A stretch of DNA of 64,000 bases from Haematobia irritans (GCF_050003625.1 NC_134398.1:112506145-112570144); one strand, 5' to 3'; shown: positions 1 through 10,456, counted from the stretch's first letter. Notes: a model not told the origin generated them from the letters alone. A program made the numbers and translations.

Positions 1-2712
1 GACGATAAGCAAACCAATACTACCATTCTTACTTCTGGGATACGGACCTAAAATATCTACATACAATCTTTGAAAAGGACGTACTGAGGTCGCTTGTTTT
101 CCCATAGGAGGCTTCATAATGAAATTCGGAGCCTTGGTAGTCTTACAAATTTCACAGGATTGTATGTATAATCGAACGTCTCGTAATAAACCTGGCCAAT
201 AAAAGTTTCGCCGAATAATCTCCAAAGTTTTCACTATTCCACCATGGGATGAAATAGGACAATCGTGAGCTCTGGAAATTACTGAGTTTCGGAGACCTTT
301 TGGTATCCATAACTTCCAGGCACTCTTCTCTTGGTCAGTATCGCCTGAATAATGTTCAGTTCGTATATATACGTACCCATCCATGATTCTAATATCAGGA
401 AATTTTTCCAATTTTTCATTAACACGACTTTTCAATTCGGTATAGTCATCATCATTAAAATGCGCTGAGTCTAGATCCACTTCCGGTTCAATTAGCTCGA
501 TTTCATTAATTCCATCACAGGGAATACGGGAGAGAGCATCAGGGACAGTGTTCTCTTTGCCTTTCCTGTGACTCACACTAAATCGGTAAGATTGGAGTTG
601 GAGTACCCATCTGGCCAACCTTCCAGTTAAATTTGGTTGTTTCATGAGCCAAACCAAGCTAGAATGGTCAGTGACAACCTCGAAGTCCTGCATCTCTATA
701 TAGCATCTAAAACGCTTAATAGCTTCAATTGCAGCGAGACATTCACGTTCAGTAACGCTGTAATTCCGCTGTGCGGAATTCAGCTTCCTGCTCATGAATG
801 CTACAGGACGTTCTTGGTTGTCACTGTCCAGTTGAACTAAGACAGCTCCAATTCCATAATCACTGGCATCACAGTGAATATAGAACTTTTTCGAAAAGTC
901 TGGATTTGCCAGAACCGGGGTTGTTGTAAGAAGATCTTTGACACGCTCAAAAGCTCTTTGAGCTTCAGGCGTCCACACAAACCGTTTCTTCGTCGAAAGA
1001 ACTTCTGTAATTGGAAAAACTTCTGAAGAAAAATTTTCGATAAATCTACGATACCAGCCAGCCAGTCCAAGAAAACCTCTCACTTGTTTGAGATTCTTTG
1101 GAACTGGCCAGTCTCGTATCGCCTTTACCTTTTCTGGATCGGTGGTGATTCCGCCGTCTCCAATCACGTACCCTAGGTAATTAACCCTAGTCACACAAAA
1201 TTTGCTCTTACCGATATTGAGAGTAACATTTGCTTTCCTAAACTGAGATGCGATGCGAATCAAAACACCCATATGACTTTCAAAGTCCTCGGACACTATT
1301 ATCAAATCGTCTAAATAACCAAATACGCAGTAACGAAGGTCAGCTGGAATAATTTCATCGACTAGCCGACACATCGTTTGGGGCGCGTTACAAAGCCCAA
1401 ATGGCATTACGACGAATTGATAAAGTGGCCGGCCTGGGACAGTAAAAGCCGTAAGGGGTTTTGACTCGTCATCAAGTGCCACTTGCCAATAAGCATCCTT
1501 CAAATCCAGTTTGGAAATTAAGTTTGCTTTAGGCAATCTTGCAAATATTCCCTCAATAGACGGAAGCGGATATGCATCCTTTTTGGTGACTAGGTTTAAT
1601 TTCCTAGCGTCCAAACACAATCTGACTTTACCCGGTTTCAATACAAGCCTCATCGGTGAACTCCACGCAGATGAAGAAGGTTCAATCACACCAAGAGATA
1701 GCATTCTATCTACTTCCTTGAAAATAACTTTCTCCACTGCGGGTGACACGGGATAAAATCTTTGTTTGATTGGACTTGCATCCCCCACGTTGATTGAGTG
1801 TTTAATCAACGGAGTTCGTCCCAATCCTTGTAACTCAAAATCCGGAAATAATTTTATCACCATATCCAGCTGTTGCTGTTGAGCATCAGAAAGTGGATAT
1901 TTGGTATTATCAGAGTCATTACCCTGATCATCCTCATTTGATATTTTTTTATGTTCATCAAGTTCGAGTAAATGATCCGGGTTTTCGCTAGCAATCATAT
2001 CAACACAATTAATCATATCATTGAGTAAGCCAAAAGCCTTAAAAAAGTCTATTCCCAAAATTAACTTTTGCGAAATAGAAGGAATTATGAATAACTTAAT
2101 ATTTCTCTTGTGGTTCTTGAATGTAATTTCTACATCCAACCATCCCTTGACTTTTAGGGGTGTGTTGTCTGCGGTTTTCACCAGAGAATTACATTTTGTA
2201 AAATTCTGGTATTTTTGGAAATCATGATTTGCAAGATCTGAGCCTATACAGCTGATGCTGGCCCCAGTATCTAAAAGTCCAAATTCCACAAATTGCAAAA
2301 ATGAAACTTTAGCATAATACCGTTTATCCTTTGGGTTGGTTACGATAGCAGATATTAAAAAACGTCTGCTTAGTTTTCGTAATTTCCAATATCTACGAAG
2401 TCGTAGTGTAGAACGTTTTGGTTGTCTTGGTTTCGGTGTGGACAAGAGTGAAATAGATTCTACGCCAAAAATCTGATTACGTTTTTCCATATACTTTTGC
2501 CATCTGATGTGATAAGGTAATATAGGATAAAGAATTCTTTCAGGTTTATTTTGGGAGTGTAAGTCTATTTCCTCAGGTCTCTTCAAAATGGTTCTAGAAT
2601 TTGTCAAATTATCCAATTCTGGACAAACGTAAGTCTGGGTACTATTATCTGAAAACTTTGATCGAAAATCTACATATTTTGCGGTTCCACTTTGGGAACA
2701 TTGTTCCGAAAG
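1..2712 (-). CDS. Ty3/Gypsy pol polyprotein, partial (continues past left edge)
   Basis: Reverse-strand translation gives one open frame with the standard Ty3/Gypsy order. The aspartic protease motif LLDTGAS lies near 2261-2280. Reverse transcriptase follows with MPFGLCNAP and the catalytic YLDD near 1306-1317, then an RNase H region (FYIHCDASDYGIGAVL near 830-890). The integrase zinc domain has a histidine pair near 255-280 and CEIC near 145-160, and its first catalytic aspartate (YVDILGP) is near 45-60. I found no stop across the stretch I translated. The rest of integrase and the 3' LTR lie outside the window. The frame is -1 relative to gag and overlaps its end, so pol is probably made as a Gag-Pol fusion by ribosomal frameshifting. 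The gene copies element RNA into DNA and inserts it. All catalytic motifs seen are intact, so the element may be recently active. Confidence 0.93.
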
Positions 2713-4265
2713 TTTTTTGACGACTGGGCCTTTTTTGTTAAACAGTATGAACATTGCGGTTTATAAACATTCTTGGCTCCGCAGCCGTAACAAAAAACAT
2801 TTCTTTCCTGGAGGCAATCCTCCCAATGGTGGTCTACTTCCCCACAATTCCAACATTGGCCATTTGTGGGTAAGTTTCCTACTGCATGAATGACATCATC
2901 ACAATCCGGTTGATCGTTATTGGAAAAATTTTCCTGAACACCAAGTTCAGCAATTTGCCTTCGAGGATGTGCAATGGGATTATTTCTGCTAAATAGATTG
3001 CGTCTGACATACTCGTCACTGAGAAAGTTTTCCCTCTTTTGCACTAATTTCCTCAAATGGGATACAGAATTGACAGGAGTGTATAATAAATCTTGCCGAA
3101 TTTCCGGGCGAAGATTTCTAACGACTATTTCAACGAGCTCTGTCTCAGCCATAGGTGAACTTAAACGGTCGACAATTGTGGAAATTGATTCGAAAAATTC
3201 GTCGAAAGTTTCACCAGGTCGCTGTTTTCGATTTCTCAATTCTTCCCGTATATCGAATGAGGTTTTGAAATCCTTATACTGGGAACGAATTGCATCGCAA
3301 AAATCTTCCCATTCTATTGACAAAACTTGTTTCCGGTATCGCCAATACCAGTTTTTGGCTTTACCAGTTAAAAGAATTTGCAAATGTTTACATATTAAAG
3401 AAAAATCGCCATTAAAGTTATCCATAGTTAAAGCTTCCAATCGATATAAAAATTCTTCGACTGTTAATCCATTCGGAGAGCCATCGAAAGTCAAATGCCA
3501 ACTATGTATGATAGCACTAATTTTATCGGTCGAATATGACGACGAAGAAGGTGTAGATAAATGTGAAACACCATTAGAACAACTAGGATTCGAACTTCTT
3601 ACAAATGAAGCATTATCCTGTTGAGGACATCTTCTAACAGGAGTTGTATTAACATTTTCCGTATCTTGATGTGAATTTCGTATGGGTTGTGAACCAATAT
3701 TTAAAGATCCTAATATTCGAGTCAAATTTTGCTCTATCATCTTATTAATGTGATCATAGTCTACACTTATAGGATTTGAAGGAATATTTTGAGATGGTAT
3801 TTGAGAAGTATTTTTAACAGGCGTGTTCTGAGTATCTTGTGTCGGAAAATTAAATGAATTATTCGGGTCCTGATAAACAACTCTAGCATTACTGCGGGTA
3901 TTATAATGTATACCCTTGCCTCCCCGAGGCTTACCTCTCCCAACGGATTTACCAACATTTTGATATGTAGCAGAAGTGTTAGGAACATCGACAATTGACT
4001 CTGTAAGAAAAATGTATTTCTTGAGAGCAACGAGCTCACAAGACTTTTTACAAACTGGACATTCTGCCGAATTTGCCAAAGAAGTCTCGATACAGGGACG
4101 ATGGAAAACATGTGAACATTCGTTCAAAATCAAACAGTCTTGCCCCTCTTTCATTAATTCTCCGCAAATAGGACAATTAAAATTATTTTCAGAGCCACCG
4201 ACAGCACCAGAATCCTGTGAAGGATTACCGCGAGTAGGTGTGCGATTAACCGACATCGTACACAA
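2670..4265 (-). CDS. Gag protein with N-terminal RING-H2 finger (Ty3/Gypsy element)
   Basis: This 531-residue capsid-type protein has an unusual architecture. Residues 31-72 form a complete RING-H2 finger: C31, C34, C50, H52, H55, C58, C69 and C72 in C3-H2-C3 order with normal spacing. A low-complexity Ser/Asn/Thr linker follows. Residues of about 250-420 match the retrotransposon gag fold (WHLTFDGSPNGL, WEDFCDAIRSQYKDF, RPGETFDEFFESI). The C-terminal part has one CCHC zinc knuckle (CWNCGEVDHHWEDC) and a second cysteine cluster with CYGC and CSYC. RING fingers normally recruit ubiquitin-conjugating enzymes, so an E3-ligase-like function is possible but inferred. The start lies 679 nt from the primer-binding site, and the stop overlaps pol in the -1 frame. 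The ORF is intact. Confidence 0.92.
   Translation of the reverse strand: MCTMSVNRTPTRGNPSQDSGAVGGSENNFNCPICGELMKEGQDCLILNECSHVFHRPCIETSLANSAECPVCKKSCELVALKKYIFLTESIVDVPNTSATYQNVGKSVGRGKPRGGKGIHYNTRSNARVVYQDPNNSFNFPTQDTQNTPVKNTSQIPSQNIPSNPISVDYDHINKMIEQNLTRILGSLNIGSQPIRNSHQDTENVNTTPVRRCPQQDNASFVRSSNPSCSNGVSHLSTPSSSSYSTDKISAIIHSWHLTFDGSPNGLTVEEFLYRLEALTMDNFNGDFSLICKHLQILLTGKAKNWYWRYRKQVLSIEWEDFCDAIRSQYKDFKTSFDIREELRNRKQRPGETFDEFFESISTIVDRLSSPMAETELVEIVVRNLRPEIRQDLLYTPVNSVSHLRKLVQKRENFLSDEYVRRNLFSRNNPIAHPRRQIAELGVQENFSNNDQPDCDDVIHAVGNLPTNGQCWNCGEVDHHWEDCLQERNVFCYGCGAKNVYKPQCSYCLTKKAQSSKNFRNNVPKVEPQNM
2712..2718 (-). promoter_or_regulatory. Candidate -1 ribosomal frameshift site (gag to pol)
   Basis: Reading the minus strand in the gag frame, codons TCA AAA AAC create the heptamer A AAA AAC, which fits the X XXY YYZ rule for -1 frameshifting. 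It lies about 45 nt upstream of the gag stop. The -1 frame is open from here into the protease region. A second run, ACA AAA AAG, sits about 20 nt further upstream and is an alternative. I did not establish a downstream pseudoknot. Confidence 0.6.
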
Positions 4266-4944
4266 TTAATATTTTATGTGTTGAAAACAAAATCTCCAAA
4301 ATTTCACAACAAAATTTCAAAACTATACGTTTTGATTAACTTTTCGAAAATATTCGAAATTCGAAAATAATAAAAAAAATATATTACAAAAACAAATTTA
4401 TGCATTTAAATTGAGTTTCCTTCCAGATGATGGGATAAAGAAAATAGAAAAAAGAACTATATCAAGCCAATACTTTTCAACAAATCGGTCTATGGAACCT
4501 AAAACAATTGCATCATAAAACTAGCAAATAATTATCAAACCAGTAGAATCCTTTTTTTCCTGAGGATACATCATAAGTAAAACGGACTAGAAAATGCAAG
4601 CAGCTAAATTCTAGTAATCCTGAAATACTTGGGTTACTGATAACTAAGACAAATATAGTAATCTTAACGATACTGAAAATAAACTTTGACAAAAATCTGA
4701 AATCCCCATTTCGGTCTATAAACAACAAAACAAAATTACAACTTTCTAAATGGTTAGCCTATTCGAACCTGAAACCTCAAATAGCTAAAAGAATCCTATG
4801 AAGCGTTATAAGATATTTTGAAGTAAATATTACGAAAAGAAGACAACATAATAATGTCAATTTTTTGAAATCTACTCTACTTGAAAAAAAAACAACAAAA
4901 ATCAAAGGGTTTTGAGCCGAAAAGAATACAGGACTCTTTCCAGG
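4266..4944 (-). other. Leader (5' UTR) of the Gypsy element
   Basis: This AT-rich stretch lies between the gag start and the primer-binding site. I see no convincing ORF. By position it is the transcribed leader, where packaging signals would be expected, but no specific signal is identified. Confidence 0.6.
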
Positions 4945-4962
4945 CCCCACGTTGGGCGCCAA
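4945..4962 (-). other. Primer-binding site for tRNA-Lys
   Basis: On the minus strand these 18 bases read TGGCGCCCAACGTGGGGC. They are complementary to the 3' end of eukaryotic tRNA-Lys(CUU), CCA included. The site lies between the LTR-like end (TCATTACA then ATAAT) and the gag leader, which fixes the element's orientation and the 5' LTR side. Confidence 0.85.
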
Positions 4963-5428
4963 TTATTGTAATGACACTTTGCAGTGTTATAAAACATTTT
5001 TAGGAAAAATGTCCTTTTTTGAGAATCCTGTCAGGAAACTCATTTTTGACAAACACCAAAAGCTAGGACTACAGGAGTCATCACAAAGGCTAGCTACACG
5101 CAAAGAAAAAAAACGTTTGGAAAACGTGTACCGAAAACGTTTTTCTTTTGTTAGAGTTTTTTGAATTGCTTCGAAAATTTTAAACTTTTATCACCAAAAA
5201 AATTCGTTTGTTACAAAGTTTTTATTTTTTCAATAAAAAAAGTTATTTTTGAAACAACAACAGAGTCCATTTCGTTTATATCAAACACTCTTCTTTTCTG
5301 ACTTTTGGTCTTTAATAAAACACATTGTACAGTTCAAAATTTAATATAGTACAATGTAATGTTGAACATTTTTTTCGGAATCTTCCGAACATATGTAGAA
5401 TGTATGTAAAAAAAAAAAAAAAAACTTT

Positions 5429-5500
5429 GGTCGAAGCAGGGATCGAACCCTCGACCCTTGGCATGAGAGTCAGACGTAGCAACCACTGCTCCACGGTGCC
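5429..5500 (-). ncRNA. tRNA-like module A (SINE-head type), copy 1
   Basis: Read on the minus strand it has an A-box-like segment (GTGGAGCAGTGGTTGC) and a B box (GGGTTCGATCC) at tRNA spacing. It is followed at once by a run of about 18 T, a strong RNA polymerase III terminator. The two ends do not form a good acceptor stem, so it is not a working tRNA gene. Its B-box half matches the head of the SINE at 43095-43429. Confidence 0.6.
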
Positions 5501-5614
5501 AAACTAAATGTTTGTTTCTGTTAAATAAACTTTGTTTATTCGGTTCGTGGGCGCCGCAAGCTATGCTATATAAATATAACTTATATGGATATTTATCTCT
5601 TGATGACCATAACA

Positions 5615-5688
5615 GGTACATAGCTCAGTGGTTAGTGTGTTGGCTTACAAAGTGCATGGTCCGCGGTTCGATTCTCCGTCCAGGCGAA
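5615..5688 (+). ncRNA. tRNA-like module B (tRNA-Val-like), copy 1
   Basis: The A box TAGCTCAGTGG is at 5621-5631 and the B box GGTTCGATTC at 5665-5674. The putative anticodon loop CTTACAA would carry UAC (Val), but the anticodon stem is disrupted. TTTT occurs just downstream. It is probably a degenerate tRNA-derived Pol III promoter rather than a tRNA gene. It points away from module A, 114 bp apart. Confidence 0.55.
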
Positions 5689-6102
5689 AGGTAAAAAATT
5701 TTAAAAATTTATAAAATCGTATAATTTCTTCTACATTGTTTGTATTACAGAAAAAGGTGCTAAGAACTAAAAATCTTCGTGGAAGTGAGAAAGATGTGAG
5801 GGAAAATGCAATTAGCCAGAAAAAAAATTTTTTTTTTGAGTTAGTCTTTATGAAATTGTTTTTACATCCTGGAAAAGAATAAACGTTTATCACAAAAAGT
5901 ATATACTTTTCTTCCAAATACACTTCCTTACAGCGAAAAGCAAATGAGAAACGAACTTTGTTTGTCTAAAATTTCGTTTGGGAGGAAAGAATTATTTTTT
6001 TGCGTGTAGGCAGTCGGCTGGGGGGTTCTCGTCCTTCCTCAATGCTTGCCTGTTCAAACATTCCAATAATAAATTTTAAGACTCCCTATTTTTTTAAATA
6101 GA

Positions 6103-7701
6103 CTAAAAAATAATTAAAAGAAGAAAAATGGTCCGTGTTAAAGGTAATAGACATTTAAAGGTAATAGACATTTTTTCTGTACCTTTTTCACTTTTAAAAT
6201 ACTTAAAAGTTTTAAGTGTTTTATTTAAATCTTCTAGGGAGCAATATTTCATAGTTTTTATAAAATAATGAAGGCAATTACATATAATAAGGTGAGCGAT
6301 GCCTTCGTATATATCATGCATTATGTCAATTGCGAAGTTCTCAGTTGCATGGAATGAGGGTATTTTATTAAAATTACAGTTTGATCTTATACCTGTTTCC
6401 GTAAACTTTTCGCTAGCAATAGCTTCTCTATAATTCATGCGATTTCTTAACAATTCTGATTTCTCCGTGGATCTATGTTGACATTCATTTTTTGGCATTA
6501 AACAAAACCTACAGTAAAATGTAGCAGAAAATGATTTTGAAAAATCAAGCGCACCGTTCAAACCTAAATTATCTCCTAACAATAATCCAAGAACAAAATG
6601 CACCCGTTTGATCCCCTCTTTTGTGTATATATCGACGCCATTAGTTTCGAGTTCAATTATCTTTTCAATTAAGGGAGAAAAACAGTCACTTCCGTTATTT
6701 TTTATATCAGATGTTTGAATAGAACATGCCAAAAAAACTTCGCTTAATTTCGATGAATTTCTAGGTAAGCACGGAAAACTGTAATAAAAATTACAAACAG
6801 AATTTTTGGTCGATTTGGAACCTAAAGGGTTATTAATACAGAAATCATCCAGGTACAAAAAGTATGGTACCAGTAATTTATTTGGATACAGCGATTTCTT
6901 TTGCTTCCATAGTGAACCCTGAACAAAATTTACGAAAGTACCACTTTTTTCTATTTTATCTATATGGGAGATAACGTCATGTATGTAGTCATTTTTTTCA
7001 AAAATTTTACGAAACTGGAATTCCAACGGCATTAGTATTCCACAGGTAGAGGAATTTTTGCCGGGGCTAAATGGTATGGGGTCACATAAAACTGCTTTAT
7101 TTTTAAGAGATTTTTTAACTTGGTACTCGGTTTCAAATCCCTTAAATACATCGCTTACATCGTTCAAAATTGTCTTTACAGTCTTATTATGTAAATTCTC
7201 TTTTTGAATAGAATCTTCAATGAAAAATAAAAATTGTTTCACTAAATCCTGTACCATTTTTTGTATAAATTTCACGTCTTCGCGACAAATGTTTGACTTA
7301 GAATGAAGTTGCAAAATAAAATGCCTAGCTAAATCCTTAATTTTACTTACTTCTTCTTCATAGTTATAAATACTGTTCGAATTATTTCCAATGTCATTCA
7401 TGTTTGTATTTGCTATTCCAAGAAAATTTACAAAACCATCACAATCGACAAAATCATTGCTGTCCCCAACAATATTGCCTGTTTTATAATGCCTTTCAAA
7501 ATGAACTTTAAAATTCCATTTGTTCGAAAATTTTTGGAAACATTTTGCATACTTGCACGTGTATATCGTCCCTAATGGACAGTAATGGGTTTTTAAATGT
7601 TTAAACATACATTCTTTGTTATTGTATTTCAAATTACATAAAGCGCACTCAATTACCTCTTTGTCCATTTTTTTATTAGAATTTAAAGTTATATCAACCA
7701 C
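6103..7701 (-). CDS. Zinc-finger DDE-like transposase (DNA transposon), probably C-terminally truncated
   Basis: The 532-residue protein begins with two C2H2 fingers (CALC...HLKTH and CKYAKC...HFERH), a plausible DNA-binding head. The middle has LYLDDFCINNPLGS followed by a cysteine/histidine patch (CRFCLMPKNECQH) and later DIMHDIYEGIAHLI. I associate these with large, poorly classified animal transposases related to the EnSpm/CACTA or KDZ groups; family assignment is from memory and uncertain. The C-terminus ends in hydrophobic low-complexity residues and the DNA there contains a 17-bp direct duplication, so the true end is probably lost, perhaps through the adjacent Gypsy LTR. No terminal inverted repeats could be paired. 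A related-type fragment is at 58482-58924. Confidence 0.6.
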   Translation of the reverse strand: MVDITLNSNKKMDKEVIECALCNLKYNNKECMFKHLKTHYCPLGTIYTCKYAKCFQKFSNKWNFKVHFERHYKTGNIVGDSNDFVDCDGFVNFLGIANTNMNDIGNNSNSIYNYEEEVSKIKDLARHFILQLHSKSNICREDVKFIQKMVQDLVKQFLFFIEDSIQKENLHNKTVKTILNDVSDVFKGFETEYQVKKSLKNKAVLCDPIPFSPGKNSSTCGILMPLEFQFRKIFEKNDYIHDVISHIDKIEKSGTFVNFVQGSLWKQKKSLYPNKLLVPYFLYLDDFCINNPLGSKSTKNSVCNFYYSFPCLPRNSSKLSEVFLACSIQTSDIKNNGSDCFSPLIEKIIELETNGVDIYTKEGIKRVHFVLGLLLGDNLGLNGALDFSKSFSATFYCRFCLMPKNECQHRSTEKSELLRNRMNYREAIASEKFTETGIRSNCNFNKIPSFHATENFAIDIMHDIYEGIAHLIICNCLHYFIKTMKYCSLEDLNKTLKTFKYFKSEKGTEKMSITFKCLLPLTRTIFLLLIIF

Positions 7702-10173
7702 GCACTCGAATTTCTCCGCGCACTACCGTTCAACTTGAAAATTGCACTCGAATGGATAAATGTGACAAAAGACAATGTTTGAAAATTACCCTCATTCTTA
7801 CTAGAGAGCAAAAGATTGTACTCATCGCAAGAAAATACCGTTACAGAGCATTGGAATGTTTTGTTTGTTAGGGTGGGTAATAAAAGTTTATGTAGGGGTG
7901 TACTAGTGGAGGCTGAAAATTATAAAATGCAGAGATACTATAATTTACTTTCACACAAAGGAAAGCCTTTTCACTTTGAAAAAAAAATAAGCTACGAATT
8001 GTACCAAAATTGCAAAATAACTCTAGAAATTTTGCCTGTTTCTTATGTACGAACAAATAATTGGTTCAAATAATGTTATTTCACAGAACCACTCTTATAA
8101 ATGGTGGTAGCACATATAGCGGTCCAATGCAAAGGAAGGTGTTACCAACTTTTTATTTTTTATTTTTTCCAAAAACGCTATTTTGGTTCACATTTGATTT
8201 TATTTCAAAAAATCAAATCGCATGATATATGTTCCAGTATCGAATAAATTACGACTAAACTATAAACATTTCTTTAAAACTGATACCTGCCAAAATTTTT
8301 GTTTTGGGGTAAAAGAAATAAATGGATAAAATTGCGATTTCGGAATATGAAAAACTTACATTTCCTTACCTTGATACAAATTCAAAAAAATTCTAAATTA
8401 AAAAAAAATACAAGCATGAACTAAATTAATGTAAACCTTTTTGGTCATATATTCCAATTTGGCGTATATTAATGTTTCATAGACATTTCTAAATGCCGAT
8501 TTGTGAATGGGGTCAGCGATTTGTTCTAGTCCGATATATCTGTCTGTGGACACTCAATTTTACCAAGTGTACCGAAAATTTTTATCTTAACATAGTGTAG
8601 AAAAACGTGTTGGATTTATTACAAAATTTCAAATTCTATCTACCGTCTCTCAACAAATGAACACATGCCAAATTTATTAGGTTCTTTTGAAATTCTTACA
8701 ATTTGTGAAAATTTCAAGCAAAATCCGCACTTTTTTCAGAAAAAAAAAATTGTCGTAATCGGCACTTGCATTTTATTTCATGTAAAAATTAAAAATTGAT
8801 TGCACAACTATGCATTTCAATTAAAAGAGCATAACGAATTTAAGTTTGTAATATAAAACAATATTAAAAAATTGCTAAAAACGAAAATATTTCATATAAT
8901 AGAAAATAAACAATTACACTGATGGTTTTTCGGGTAGTCTGTATGTTCAGTCCATTGTGATCTGTGCTATAATACTAGTATATATATTAAAAAAAACACA
9001 CTATCAAGAAAAGACGGAAGAAGTTATTGTTTACATTTAAAATTAATATTAATATTTTCAAAAATTTCTTCAAAATTGAAATGCCCATATGTAAAATAAT
9101 TTCTTGACAGTTTATCGAAGGAATTTACATGGTAAAAGTAGGCTTGATTTTTTGTTTAACTATATGGGTGAAAAAGTACAATGTCCATATTTAAAACAAT
9201 TTATTAACAGTTTATCGAAGGAATTTGTATAGTAAAGTTTACGTTAACCTTTTTTATGTGGGGGTAGCTCTGCGCCTGAAGAACGGAGCTAATGTTTTCA
9301 AGGAAAAAAATCACCAAATCGGCTTTATTATTCTTGGAGTAAAAATTCGACAAAATGCTGATAAATCAGTAAAATTGGCAACTCTGTGTTTGGTTCTAAT
9401 GTTTTTCTGTATTCTCTCTGAATGAGCGTTTTGCTTGTACACACGTGCACATTGCTTAAGAGCATGAGAGTCCTCTCATACTCATTTGTCATGTCTGTAA
9501 TAGTATTTTTTTCACATACTTCTTTTCGTACATATTCTCATTGATGTGTGCATGTGCATTCTTGTTATTTTTGTTTTCATATCTATAGCTGTCAACTAAT
9601 TGCTCAACAACATAATTTGTTGGAAATTCAAGAATTTTCAACTGTTTCCTCTGTCAAGCATCAACAAATACAATTCAACAACAAATGCCTCATATTCAAT
9701 GGACAAATTTGTTAACCATCAGTAGTTTTCACATACAAATAAAGTTGTTAGTATTTATTTGCGGTTATTTTTTTGTGTGTATATAGGGTTATTATTAACA
9801 ACAACTACTCCATATTGTTGATAGTTCAATTATACTATAGTGTGTTAAAAGATATTAGTATTGATATTTTGTATAATCGCAATTTCTTAAAAGCCTTTAA
9901 AATATCACAATCACAAACAAGTTTTAAACTGGTGTCAAATGTTAATTACAATTAATTTACCATTTCCCGCTACATCTGCTAAGTGCCTCAGTGACAATTG
10001 CAAAACAGTAATAAAGTGCAGAGGTCAGTATGCAAATGGATTAATAGACATTGATAGAGATAGTGGTTAAACGTGCTACAATTATTATGGAAATCTATTT
10101 ACATTAAAAATGTTTGTAAAATAAAGGGGCATGTGTGATGTGAAAAAAATAAATTTAAGGTGATGATTTCATA
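7702..10173. other. AT-rich non-coding interval
   Basis: I see no supportable gene. One 85-codon ORF at 7816-8073 on plus has no recognisable domain and sits next to the transposase 5' end. The rest is AT-rich DNA with A/T runs. It includes a short degenerate direct repeat at about 9082-9240 and a TTGTTGA-rich stretch at 9590-9720 that resembles the inside of the element at 56290-57721. Confidence 0.6.
9082..9240. repeat. Two-copy imperfect direct repeat
   Basis: Two related segments about 97 bp apart share 'cagtttatcgaaggaattt' followed by a similar 'gtaaaagt/gtaaagtt' stretch, each preceded by a 'gcccatatgtaaaa/gtccatatttaaaa' segment. This looks like a local duplication that has drifted. 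Confidence 0.6.
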
Positions 10174-10456
10174 CACACAAAAAAATTTTTTTCTGCTTCA
10201 ATCACGAAATTAATTGATCCAATTAATTTTTAATTGAAATGTCTTCAATCACAGAAATGATCAATTAAAAAATTAATTGAAGGTCACTTAAAAAGTTAAT
10301 TGATCCAATTAAAAAATTAATTGATACTATTATTTTTGTGATTGATTTTTGTTTCAATTAAAGAATTTGTTGAACCAATTAAATTTTTAATTGAATATTT
10401 TTTAAAACTCAATTAAAATTTTAATTGGAAAATTTTTCGTGAAATTTTTTTGTGTG
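10174..10456. mobile_element. MITE with CACACAAAAAAATTT inverted ends and TCAATTAA repeats
   Basis: The left end reads CACACAAAAAAATTT and the right end is its inverted copy (AAATTTTTTTGTGTG). The inside is built from repeated ATTAATTGAT/TCAATTAA motifs, giving strong self-complementarity. No ORF is present. Similar motif-rich pieces occur near 44760-44880 and 49500-49640. The ends resemble other TA-class MITEs here, but the TA duplication is clear only on the left. Confidence 0.7.

Larger units (their letters stand above)
5097..6006. mobile_element. TA-flanked TIR element with two divergent tRNA-like modules, copy 1
   Basis: The element starts CACGCAAAG and ends with the inverted CTTTTTTTGCGTG-type end, with TA on both sides, as for Tc1/mariner-type insertions. 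It has no transposase ORF and is non-autonomous. Near its middle it has two tRNA-like sequences back to back: one on minus at 5429-5500 and one on plus at 5615-5688, each followed by a T-run. Further copies lie at 15667-16894 (inverted), 18818-18990 (partial) and 21050-21566 (interrupted). It appears to sit in the Gypsy LTR. Confidence 0.75.
4968..6060 (-). repeat. Putative 5' LTR of the Gypsy element, split by another transposon
   Basis: The inner edge is set by the primer-binding site. On the minus strand the LTR would end TCATTACA. The outer edge is a guess: a TG start (TGTTTGAACAGG) at 6060 beside unrelated transposase DNA. Most of the interval, 5097-6006, is a separate TA-flanked element, leaving about 180 bp of LTR. 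The partner LTR is outside the window, so length and edges cannot be confirmed here. Confidence 0.35.

Noticed and set aside
2974..3624. 216-codon plus-strand ORF
   Set aside because: It is antisense to the well-supported gag gene, with no domain of its own.
5429..5688. Two functional tRNA genes
   Set aside because: A and B boxes are present, but acceptor or anticodon stems do not pair, and the same modules recur in other copies of a transposable element.
7816..8073. 85-codon plus-strand gene upstream of the transposase
   Set aside because: No domain, no homology that I recognise, and composition like the surrounding AT-rich DNA.
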